Below are positions 37,033 to 44,861 of a stretch of DNA of 64,000 nt, piece by piece (position 1 is the first letter of the stretch; each line of letters begins with the position of its first letter). The stretch is from positions 60,700 to 124,699 of the forward strand of contig JBGCGF010000013.1 of NCBI GenBank assembly GCA_045110575.1, in the 5' to 3' direction. The position numbers and the translations under genes were made by a program. The notes below the pieces were generated by a model. That model was not told where the DNA came from, did not search any database, and saw only the letters and a program-made list of their open reading frames with translations. This DNA comes from CALDTK01 sp045110575. Its GTDB lineage: Bacteria > Bacteroidota > Bacteroidia > Chitinophagales > Saprospiraceae.

Positions 37033-39873
37033 ATGAAGCACGTATTTAGAATAGATGAACGACTAGTAGCCCTCCGATGGTTAATCTGCGGGGGCTTTAT
37101 GTGCATGTTCTTTCTTCAAGGGCCCCATGCCCAATGCGACACCCTCCCCGTCGCTACTCGCTGGGAATCAACACATTACGATTCATCCTATGTGAACTTT
37201 TCCAATGCAAGCCAACACGGTGCCCCTGCTACAGTTGTTACTGGAGGTGCAAGAACTTCATCTGGATCTGAGCATTTATCGACAATCTCTTACCACAACG
37301 GAAATCCAAAATTCATTTTTGATGGAAATCAATTGGTGCGAGGCGGAGACTATGCGCTCCTCGCAAATGGGGTGACACTTGGGTCGGATTCTACGAGTGG
37401 CGCCGGTAGAAATTTGGGGGTTTCTGTCTATCAACATATGATGATCCCTTCACCTAGCGATACTAATAAGATCTTTATTTTTCATTGTCAAGCCTCTAGA
37501 GCACCTTCTTCTCCTGTAGATAGTGCCTGGGAGAATAACCTACCCGCATACTTTTCTATTTATGATGCTCAATTGGACAGTTTTACCCTACGCGATAGTG
37601 TGCTGCATGGACGTGCTACTGAAGGCTGGGCTGCTATACGACATCCCGATGGAGAGAGCTGGTGGGTAGCCTCAAGGGTACACAGCCCTTCCGCTATTCG
37701 CACCTACAGGCTTAACAGCCAAAGCCTTGAGCCCTCTGTCAATTCTCTAGGCGGCGCTACTTTTGGTTGGAGAGAAGGGGAAGAGCAAAGTGGAATTGCT
37801 TTCTCACCGTCTGGGCAGCACATCGGCTGGGCAGTGCGCGCCTCGTCAAATACAGATACCGTTAGAGGCGATCACTGGATCATGGATTTTGATTGCAGTA
37901 CTGGTCAAGGCTCAAATCCCGTGCAGCTTGATAGCAATTTACTCTGGGCAGGGGGTGGGGCTGTTTGTTTCTCTCCGCAAGGGGCGTACCTCTATGGCTT
38001 AAAGGATGGCCCTACAGGATTTATTTTTGACCGTGATATCCATCGCTATAAGATTGACTTCTCAGGGAATCTCCAACACGGTGAGGCCGAAGAAATTTTT
38101 AATAGTTCAAGGAATGCAGGCATTGCACTTGGCCCAGATAACCGCATCTATGGAGGACCTGGCGCCAGTTTAAAATATATTGACTATCCAGATCGCTGGC
38201 AAGCATTTATCGATCCAAGCACCAATGCTTTCCCTAGTGGAGCTAGATGTATAACCTACCCTCGGATTCCTGCGGTGATCGCAGGCGCCAACCCGCCTCA
38301 TGCTCCAATCGACCTCCCCATACTCCGCCAGCCCAAACTTGCCGGTGATAATTTTGTTGCCTGCGGTGATACACTCGACTATCAAATTCTAGAAAACTGC
38401 TACCAGGAGCTAACCAACATTTCCTACCAACTAGGGCCAGGCATCGAAATGATTGCCGATAATACCCCTCAACTTACCCTTGCCTTTGATACGACCGCAG
38501 GCCTAGATCCAGTGCGCTATATCGCACTACTGCATGAGCATCCTTGTCGTATGTATCGCGATACCTTTTGGCTTTATGTAAACCAATGCTGCCCTGAACT
38601 AATTGAGTTTGATCAAGTCACGGCTTGCGATTCGGCACTCGTGCATGGTCAGTGGCAGTTTGTGACCGATGATTACACGCAAACCTTTCAGAACTTGCAG
38701 GGATGTGATTCTACCAGTACTATTCAACTGACGATCAATACTTCTATTCAAACAACTTCAGCATTGAGTACTTGTGATTCAGCACTCGTGCATGGGAGTT
38801 GGGTATTCACTTCCGGAGAATATCCTATGAGCTTAAATACTACTCAAGGTTGTGATTCAACTAGCACTATTCAGTTGACGCTCTCGCAATCTATAGTAAC
38901 AGCTACTGCAATTGGTGCGTGCGACTCTGCTCTCGTGCATGGAAATTGGATCACGAGTACAGGAGAATACACTGCTAGCTTCAGTACCGTACAAGGATGC
39001 GATTCAACCAGCCTAGTAACCTTAACCATCAATAGTCAACTCACTACTTCCGAGCAACTCAGTGCATGTGATTCTGCTTTTGTGGCGGGGCAATGGCAAT
39101 TTGCAAGTGGTGACTACCCAGAGACTTTTCAAAGCATTCAAGGTTGTGATTCTACGCATACTATCCAGCTTACGCTAAAACAATCGGTCAACACAACCGC
39201 AATCGTGGCTGCGTGCGATTCGGCATTCATCCATCAAGAATGGGTTAATGCGTCGGGCACTTATCCGCAGACCTTTTCGAGTGTGCAGGGCTGTGATTCG
39301 ACGAGTACTATTGAGTTGGGCATAACACCAACTCCTCCGCTGGTACAATTACAAACCGATACTACCCTAGCTGCACAAGCAAGATTTTCGCTTAACCTAG
39401 ACAGTCTCGCCACTTTCACATTTGACTGGCAACCATCCACTGCAGTTGATTGTGCAGACTGTTCTATTGTGGAGGTGATGGCAGGTTTTGCCGGAAGGCT
39501 AACCGTTGAAATCGGAGATGCTCCTTGCACTCAAACAGCATCCTTGCTTATCAATCGCGAAAACAAAGAGGCCAGCACTTTTGCTACCCCAACCGCCTTT
39601 TCTCCCAACGGTGACGGCAACAATGATTTCTTTGAAATCGCGCTGCCTCCCGATGTTGAACTCTTAGAACTAGTAATTTACGATCGCTGGGGTTCGATGG
39701 TGTACAAAGGCGCATGTCCGTGCACACGCAACGCCAACGGCCTTATAGAGACCTGGGACGGCAACTATCAAGGCAAACCTGCAAATCCTGCCGTGTTCCC
39801 GTGGATCGCACGCGTTCGAAATACGCAAGGGGAAGAAAGATTGGAGAAGGGTGATGTGACGTTGGTGCGCTGA
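37033..39873 (+). CDS. T9SS type B protein with N-terminal propeller-like domain and five CDS repeats (paralogue 2)
   Basis: This 946-residue protein matches the preceding gene over its whole length. It has a signal peptide (M-C-M-F-F-L-Q-G-P-H-A-Q), the same propeller-like domain, five C-D-S ... G-C-D-S repeats and the same CHU_C type B tail. Most changes are synonymous or conservative. The fourth repeat and the start of the CHU_C domain are nearly identical at DNA level, while the first three repeats differ more. It lacks the G10 tract. No box like that of paralogue 1 lies close to its ATG, so it may be co-transcribed from upstream. A surface or secreted location is expected; the function is unknown. 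Confidence 0.88.
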   Translation: MKHVFRIDERLVALRWLICGGFMCMFFLQGPHAQCDTLPVATRWESTHYDSSYVNFSNASQHGAPATVVTGGARTSSGSEHLSTISYHNGNPKFIFDGNQLVRGGDYALLANGVTLGSDSTSGAGRNLGVSVYQHMMIPSPSDTNKIFIFHCQASRAPSSPVDSAWENNLPAYFSIYDAQLDSFTLRDSVLHGRATEGWAAIRHPDGESWWVASRVHSPSAIRTYRLNSQSLEPSVNSLGGATFGWREGEEQSGIAFSPSGQHIGWAVRASSNTDTVRGDHWIMDFDCSTGQGSNPVQLDSNLLWAGGGAVCFSPQGAYLYGLKDGPTGFIFDRDIHRYKIDFSGNLQHGEAEEIFNSSRNAGIALGPDNRIYGGPGASLKYIDYPDRWQAFIDPSTNAFPSGARCITYPRIPAVIAGANPPHAPIDLPILRQPKLAGDNFVACGDTLDYQILENCYQELTNISYQLGPGIEMIADNTPQLTLAFDTTAGLDPVRYIALLHEHPCRMYRDTFWLYVNQCCPELIEFDQVTACDSALVHGQWQFVTDDYTQTFQNLQGCDSTSTIQLTINTSIQTTSALSTCDSALVHGSWVFTSGEYPMSLNTTQGCDSTSTIQLTLSQSIVTATAIGACDSALVHGNWITSTGEYTASFSTVQGCDSTSLVTLTINSQLTTSEQLSACDSAFVAGQWQFASGDYPETFQSIQGCDSTHTIQLTLKQSVNTTAIVAACDSAFIHQEWVNASGTYPQTFSSVQGCDSTSTIELGITPTPPLVQLQTDTTLAAQARFSLNLDSLATFTFDWQPSTAVDCADCSIVEVMAGFAGRLTVEIGDAPCTQTASLLINRENKEASTFATPTAFSPNGDGNNDFFEIALPPDVELLELVIYDRWGSMVYKGACPCTRNANGLIETWDGNYQGKPANPAVFPWIARVRNTQGEERLEKGDVTLVR

Positions 39874-39959
39874 GTGTCATGGTTATGTGAATTGAGATTT
39901 TGCAGCGCAATGCGTTACAGCAGATGCTGCTGTGCTCACTGGAGATTGGATAGTGTCCA

Positions 39960-40027
39960 TAAGGTTGAGTCTAACTATATTTAGGCTCAACCTTAATTTA
40001 TGGATTACCAAGAAAGACTCAACCTTA
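39960..40027 (+). promoter_or_regulatory. Three copies of a 12-bp box around the promoter and start of the 40.0-kb gene
   Basis: taaggttgagtc at 39960-39971 is the exact reverse complement of gactcaacctta at 40016-40027. A third copy, ggctcaacctta at 39984-39995, differs in one base. The first and third flank a TATATTTA -7-like box at 39976-39983 and together form a 9-bp perfect stem; the second lies inside the coding sequence just after ATG 40000. The layout is that of a multi-site operator. Confidence 0.55.
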
Positions 40028-40605
40028 TAGACACCGTTTCGACTCGACTAACCAATGGTGAACGAGAAGAAGCATTAGAAGCTGAACTATCTGAGACGTT
40101 ATATGGAAAAGATGTAAAAGATATCTTGTTTCAAGCGTCAAAAGAGATCAAAACAAAAACTAAGATAAGCGTTCGAAAAATACTCCTTGATAGCAAGAGT
40201 ATTGAGGACATTAAAAACGCGCATCCCAACATTTCAGACGGCTGGATCGACGATGCCGTTCGCGGAGTAAAAATGGACTCCTTTCACGAGTTGAAAACTG
40301 AAATTGTAACGCGAATCAGAAGAGGTGACAAGCAGCATACATGGACAAATGAGCTTTCTCACCCATGCTTAACTCAGGAAGAAATTGAAGTATTTTCTTC
40401 TCAATTAGTTGCTAAAAAAATGGAAACAAAAGAGGTCGCAGAAAAATCCGCGAAATCAGGATTAATCATCGCCTGTGTAGGCATTGCCATCTCACTAGGG
40501 TCAATCATCTATGCTGCCTCATCTGGAGGCGGAGGAAGAATCTTCTACGGTGCAATTTTCGGAGGTCTTTACATGGCTTACAAAGGCTTCACCTCGCAAG
40601 ATTAA
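40000..40605 (+). CDS. Unknown protein with soluble helical domain and C-terminal membrane hairpin
   Basis: I do not recognise this 201-residue protein. Residues 1-145 are charged and probably alpha-helical with no signal peptide. Two hydrophobic segments (S-G-L-I-I-A-C-V-G-I-A-I-S-L-G near 150-168 and I-F-Y-G-A-I-F-G-G-L-Y near 178-192) separated by a Gly-rich turn suggest a C-terminal membrane hairpin, leaving the N-terminal domain in the cytoplasm. Its start is surrounded by repeated boxes, so it is likely under specific control, perhaps by its own N-terminal domain or a distant regulator (inference). It has no operon partners: the gene downstream is convergent. Confidence 0.7.
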   Translation: MDYQERLNLIDTVSTRLTNGEREEALEAELSETLYGKDVKDILFQASKEIKTKTKISVRKILLDSKSIEDIKNAHPNISDGWIDDAVRGVKMDSFHELKTEIVTRIRRGDKQHTWTNELSHPCLTQEEIEVFSSQLVAKKMETKEVAEKSAKSGLIIACVGIAISLGSIIYAASSGGGGRIFYGAIFGGLYMAYKGFTSQD

Positions 40606-40621
40606 ACTCGCGAACGCCTTC

Positions 40622-41380
40622 TTACAGCTTATTTTTAGTTGCACACCCTTGCAATACCTCACCGTTGTAGCTTACTTCAATGCTATACTCATACGGATTA
40701 CCTGCCATGGAGTCTTCACACTTCTCTTTGGTCACTGCCACCTTCATGCGCTGTCCACTCGGAAATGTCATGAAGTAACGGCTGCGTAATCCATCACTCT
40801 CGATACTAGGTTTGACATACTTGGCGACCTCTGTAGGTGCGCCAATTTTGCTAAATTCAATGATGCCCTCTGCTTCAGAAATTTGAAGTGACCAGAACGG
40901 CTCGTTGCCTAGTCCCCAAAAGTCGAAAGGCACACAGGTGTTCCTGAAGTTCTTCGCACGGACTTTGACAACATCTTTGACGAACAGCTGCGCATCATAT
41001 GGACTGGCCATTGCTGCTCCTTTACTTGGTTTTGCCTTTTTCAGCGTTCCACGCACGGACGCAACCACGTTCTGTCCTTCATATCCTTGTCTAATTGCAC
41101 TTTCGTATAGGTCCGTAAGTCTTTCCGTCTCGCCCAGCACCCAGTACTTTTTGGTTGGCTCATCACATGGGATGAACTCCAATCGACCATCTTCTTGGCG
41201 ATAAAGGCCAACGAAAACCTGTTCGACGCCATCGCTAGGCATATCACTTACTTCTTTCTTCATTTTCTGCTCGCCTTTTACGGTCGCTCCACCATCAGTC
41301 GGAGAAACACCAGGGGTTGCTTTAGGCGTGCAAGCTGCAAGAAGTAAAAAGGTCGAAAAAACGAGAAGTGAACGAATCAT
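40622..41380 (-). CDS. Putative lipoprotein, COG3650-like C-terminus
   Basis: The 252-residue product starts with a lipoprotein signal, lipobox L-A-A-C, giving lipidated Cys17. The C-terminal ~90 residues contain G-N-E-P-F-W-S-L-Q-I, then C-E-D-S-M-A-G-N-P-Y and G-E-V-L-Q-G-C-A. That pattern is known from COG3650-type envelope proteins of unknown function related to HslJ/META neighbours. The N-terminal part (F-V-G-L-Y-R-Q-E-D-G-R, F-I-P-C-D-E) looks like an NlpE/OB-type sandwich. It would sit in the outer membrane or periplasm. The gene is divergent from the universal stress protein gene, with 148 bp between. Confidence 0.7.
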   Translation of the reverse strand: MIRSLLVFSTFLLLAACTPKATPGVSPTDGGATVKGEQKMKKEVSDMPSDGVEQVFVGLYRQEDGRLEFIPCDEPTKKYWVLGETERLTDLYESAIRQGYEGQNVVASVRGTLKKAKPSKGAAMASPYDAQLFVKDVVKVRAKNFRNTCVPFDFWGLGNEPFWSLQISEAEGIIEFSKIGAPTEVAKYVKPSIESDGLRSRYFMTFPSGQRMKVAVTKEKCEDSMAGNPYEYSIEVSYNGEVLQGCATKNKL

Positions 41381-41528
41381 GTGAAGTAGTTGATGGGCAG
41401 GAAGGTAGCATCGCCGCAGAGGTATTACATTGTTGCCGGTTGGTAATGCTCTTTCCGCTTACGCTAAAACGTAATAAACGGCAATTTAGGTACCTATCCA
41501 CCCAACACCTCAACGACAAGTAAACCTC

Positions 41529-42338
41529 ATGCAACACATTCTTCTCGCGACCGACCTCGAACCTACAGCAGCTAACGTAGCTGCCTTTGCGCTCGCTATT
41601 GCCGATAATTTCAAGGCTAAACTGACCGTCTATCACGCCTTTGGAAAGCCTACGCTGACCATGGGAGATGACAGCGATGAAGTTAAAAGCGAACGCGTCC
41701 AGAACCATCTCGAGAAGTTTATTGGAGACATCAGAGGAACAACACTCACTGACGTTATCGTGGACTACAAGACCGACATTGACTATCCTGGAGACGGAAT
41801 AATCGATGAAATTGAAAACGGAGACTACGACCTTCTCGTCATTGGTTTGCGCGAAGCGAAAGCAGGCGGAGAGCAGTTCAGTAGCTTGGCTTACCGTCTA
41901 ATCAGAGAGGCAGATACATCTGTATTGGCTATTCCACCGCAAGCAGACTTCCAAGGAATTCAGGAAATCGTTTTCGCAACAGATCTCGACCATGCGGACG
42001 AGGTAGTGCTCGAACAACTTCAAGAATGGCGTCAAAACATGGTCGCTGACCTCTTTGTGGTCAACGTTCATGAAGATGAGAAAGAAGCAGATGCTGCTCG
42101 TACAATCATGAGCAAGTGGCGCGAGCGTTATGCGAGCCGTCCAAACATGCACTTTGAGTTAATGGAGGGCGATTTTGAGTCTGACATAGGTGCATACGTG
42201 AAGCAACGCGGCGCCGACATGCTTGTAATGCAAAGCCATAAGCGTGGCTTCTTCCAGCGTCTTTTCACGCACAGTAGTGCTGCTGATGTTGCGCATGTCA
42301 TTGAGGTACCACTTCTCGTGATGCGAGGAGAAGATTAA
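41529..42338 (+). CDS. Tandem-domain universal stress protein
   Basis: The 269-residue protein has two UspA-type alpha/beta domains, residues ~1-140 and ~145-268. Both begin with a hydrophobic strand ending in A-T-D-L (I-L-L-A-T-D-L-E, I-V-F-A-T-D-L-D) and contain a late D-L-L-V-I-G / D-M-L-V-M-Q strand. The ATP-binding G-x-x-G-x9-G-S-T pattern is not obvious in either half, so nucleotide binding is doubtful. Such proteins are cytoplasmic and raised in stress or stationary phase. The stop abuts the next gene without a gap, so the pair forms an operon. Confidence 0.85.
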   Translation: MQHILLATDLEPTAANVAAFALAIADNFKAKLTVYHAFGKPTLTMGDDSDEVKSERVQNHLEKFIGDIRGTTLTDVIVDYKTDIDYPGDGIIDEIENGDYDLLVIGLREAKAGGEQFSSLAYRLIREADTSVLAIPPQADFQGIQEIVFATDLDHADEVVLEQLQEWRQNMVADLFVVNVHEDEKEADAARTIMSKWRERYASRPNMHFELMEGDFESDIGAYVKQRGADMLVMQSHKRGFFQRLFTHSSAADVAHVIEVPLLVMRGED

Positions 42339-43079
42339 TTGTTGGTTCCTTCAACTCAAGTAGACGCTGAGGTGCATACTACACCTGCACCTCAGCGCAC
42401 TTCCCCTTTTCGGAAGCGGGATCTCATGTTATTTCTAGGTGCAGTGGCAATTCACTTGCTTGCGCTTGCCTTTGGGAGACCGACAGTGATCGCGATCACC
42501 AAAGTTGCCTTGATGCCTGTGCTTTGGCTTCTGGGTAAAAACGCTGTCAAGTCCGTGCCAACAGGCTGGACGATAGCCATTCTGTTTTCTTGGATCGGAG
42601 ATATTCTATTGCTACCCCAGTGGAGCGCCGAGGTCTTTTTCTTGGCAGGTATGGGCGCTTTTCTTATCGCTCAGCTTAGTTACTGTAGGCTCCTCTGGAC
42701 CAAAGGTGCGCAACTTAGCGTACCCGCTATCTTGACAATCATAGCCATTGTATCTGCCGTGGAATGGGGCCTTGCTTCGACAGCAGCTGACATCACACTA
42801 CGCATAGGCATTGGTGTTTACGGAACGTGTTTGCTCGCAATGCTTATGCTCTCGCTTTCCTTCAACAAGTTCAGGAAGCAACCAAAACTAGCACTGACTA
42901 CTCCTATCAAGTGGGGGGCAGTGCTCTTTGTGCTTTCAGACGGCTTGATCGCTTTGCGGATGTTTGTGCTCCCTGAAGGGTACGGCACGCAGCTAAGTAT
43001 TGCTGTGATGTTGACGTATGGGATTGCCCAATTGGGTCTTGCATGGCTACTTCTACTTGCTGATAAGAAGGAGAAGTAA
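42339..43079 (+). CDS. YhhN-family membrane protein (lysoplasmalogenase-like)
   Basis: The 246-residue protein has eight or so predicted spans and the YhhN pattern T-K-V-A-L-M-P-V-L-W near the N-terminus with later S-W-I-G-D-I-L-L-L and F-V-L-S-D-G-L-I-A motifs. Characterised relatives (TMEM86-type) hydrolyse lysoplasmalogen vinyl ether bonds; whether this one does is inference. The frame begins directly after the stop of the stress protein, with TTG 42339 as the first possible start. ATG 42426 would remove a hydrophilic 29-residue leader and is an alternative. It is probably translated by coupling to the preceding gene. Confidence 0.78.
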   Translation: MLVPSTQVDAEVHTTPAPQRTSPFRKRDLMLFLGAVAIHLLALAFGRPTVIAITKVALMPVLWLLGKNAVKSVPTGWTIAILFSWIGDILLLPQWSAEVFFLAGMGAFLIAQLSYCRLLWTKGAQLSVPAILTIIAIVSAVEWGLASTAADITLRIGIGVYGTCLLAMLMLSLSFNKFRKQPKLALTTPIKWGAVLFVLSDGLIALRMFVLPEGYGTQLSIAVMLTYGIAQLGLAWLLLLADKKEK

Positions 43080-43153
43080 GCGTTTCCTTGAAACACAGTA
43101 GGCTAAGCTCCTTAGCACACCCTACATTCGCGGCCAATTCAAGAAACTCCGCC

Positions 43154-44707
43154 ATGGCAAATATTGACTTCAAAGGCCTCGTATCCCACTGTAAAGAGTA
43201 CGGTTTCGTGTACCAGAGTTCCGAAATTTACGACGGACTATCGGCATCGTACGATTACGGCCCTTATGGTGTAGAGCTTAAGAACAACATCAAGCGCTAC
43301 TGGTGGGAGGCAATGACTCGTCTTAACTCCAACATTGTAGGACTAGATGCTTCGATCTTCATGGACTCTCAGGTCTGGAAGGCTTCGGGTCACGTGGATG
43401 CGTTTAACGATCCACTCATTGATAACAAGCAGTCGAAGAAGCGCTACCGTGCCGATCAGCTTATCGAAGGATATGCAGAGAAGGTTTTGGCGAAAGCAAA
43501 CAAAGAGGTAGCTAAGGCGGCAAAACGTTTTGGCGAAAGCTTTGATGAAGCTGAATACCGATCTACTAATGGACGAGTAATGGGCTATCAGGCGAAAGCC
43601 GATGCTGCACTCAAACGCATGGGCGAAGCGCTCAATGCTGGCGATATGCAGGCGCTCTATGACCTTATCGTCGAGCTAGAAATTGCTGATCCGGAAAGTG
43701 GATCACGCGAATGGACAGACGTACGTCAGTTCAACCTCATGTTCTCGACTCAACTCGGAGCCATTGCTGGTGAGGCGGGCAAACTCTACCTCCGACCAGA
43801 GACGGCACAAGGCATCTTCGTCAACTTCTCGAACGTTCAGAAGTCGACCCGTCAAAAGCTTCCATTTGGAATTGCTCAAATCGGAAAGGCCTTTAGAAAT
43901 GAGATCGTTGCGCGTCAATTCATCTTCCGTATGCGCGAATTCGAGCAGATGGAGATGCAATTTTTCGTGAAGCCAGGCACCGAAATGGAATGGTACGAGA
44001 AGTGGAAGGAGACACGCATGAAGTGGCACCGTACGCTTGGTCATCCAGCTGAAAAACTCAAGTTCCATGACCATGATGCACTTGCACACTATGCGAATGC
44101 AGCGGCCGATATCGAGTTTGAGTTCCCATTTGGCTTCCGCGAGCTAGAAGGCATTCACTCACGCACAGACTTTGACCTTACGGCACACCAAGAGCTTTCT
44201 GGTAAAAAGCTTCAGTACTTCGATCCTGAGACGAATGAGAGTTACGTTCCTTACGTAGTTGAGACTTCGATCGGTTGCGACCGTATGTTCCTCGCTGTGA
44301 TGACGAACTCACTCCAAGAAGAGACGGTTCCTGATGCAGATGGCAAAGACTCTACTCGAATAGTATTAAAGATTCCAGCACCTATTGCGCCAGTGAAAGT
44401 TGCGGTACTTCCATTGCTTAAGAATCGCGAAGAGTTGACGGACAAGGCAAAAGAGGTCTTCGACAAGTTGAAGCTTCATTTCCCTTGTCAGTATGACGAA
44501 AAAGACGCGATCGGACGCCGTTACCGTCGCCAGGACGCAATCGGTACGCCATACTGCGTAACGGTCGACTTTGAATCGTTGGAAGACGATGCGGTGACTG
44601 TTCGCGATCGCGATACGCTTGAGCAAGTTCGTATGCCGATCAGCGAGGTAGCGATGCATGTAAAAGAGAAGGTGAGCTTAGAGAGTCTACTAGAGCAATT
44701 GATGTAG
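43154..44707 (+). CDS. glyS: Glycine--tRNA ligase (single-subunit alpha2 type)
   Basis: This class II aminoacyl-tRNA synthetase charges tRNA-Gly. From ATG 43154 it has 517 residues. Motif 1 region G-L-S-A-S-Y-D-Y-G-P-Y-G, motif 2 F-R-N-E-I-V-A-R-Q-F-I-F-R-M-R-E-F-E-Q-M-E and motif 3-like E-T-S-I-G-C-D-R-M are present. The C-terminal anticodon-binding domain (A-P-V-K-V-A-V-L-P-L) is also complete. It is the eukaryote/archaea-like dimeric form used by Bacteroidota, not the alpha/beta type. A frame extends upstream to 43088 via TTG but lacks family similarity. TACATTCG at 43123-43130 is the likely -7 box, with a ~18-nt leader. Confidence 0.95.
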   Translation: MANIDFKGLVSHCKEYGFVYQSSEIYDGLSASYDYGPYGVELKNNIKRYWWEAMTRLNSNIVGLDASIFMDSQVWKASGHVDAFNDPLIDNKQSKKRYRADQLIEGYAEKVLAKANKEVAKAAKRFGESFDEAEYRSTNGRVMGYQAKADAALKRMGEALNAGDMQALYDLIVELEIADPESGSREWTDVRQFNLMFSTQLGAIAGEAGKLYLRPETAQGIFVNFSNVQKSTRQKLPFGIAQIGKAFRNEIVARQFIFRMREFEQMEMQFFVKPGTEMEWYEKWKETRMKWHRTLGHPAEKLKFHDHDALAHYANAAADIEFEFPFGFRELEGIHSRTDFDLTAHQELSGKKLQYFDPETNESYVPYVVETSIGCDRMFLAVMTNSLQEETVPDADGKDSTRIVLKIPAPIAPVKVAVLPLLKNREELTDKAKEVFDKLKLHFPCQYDEKDAIGRRYRRQDAIGTPYCVTVDFESLEDDAVTVRDRDTLEQVRMPISEVAMHVKEKVSLESLLEQLM

Positions 44708-44734
44708 TCCTTCTCTACTTCTTACTCGAAACTA

Positions 44735-44770
44735 AAGCCCTTGACAGCATGACTGTTAAGGGCTTTTTTT
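44735..44770 (+). terminator. Terminator of glyS
   Basis: A 13-bp stem with one G-T wobble (44735-44747 with 44753-44765) and a CATGA loop is followed by TTTTT. Confidence 0.9.
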
Positions 44771-44861
44771 ATTGATTGGTCTTCTATTAGCGAACAAATG
44801 ATTAAAAAGCATCATATCATGTTAGAGGCGTACTTTCGCCAGGTTCAAAAACCCATCTCAG

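Noticed and set aside
40622..41380. Assignment as NlpE
   Set aside because: The N-terminal region is only vaguely similar and the CxxC motif of NlpE is absent, so only a general lipoprotein call is kept.
43088..43153. TTG-started extension of glyS
   Set aside because: It contains the likely promoter box (43123-43130) and ATG 43154 matches the family N-terminus.
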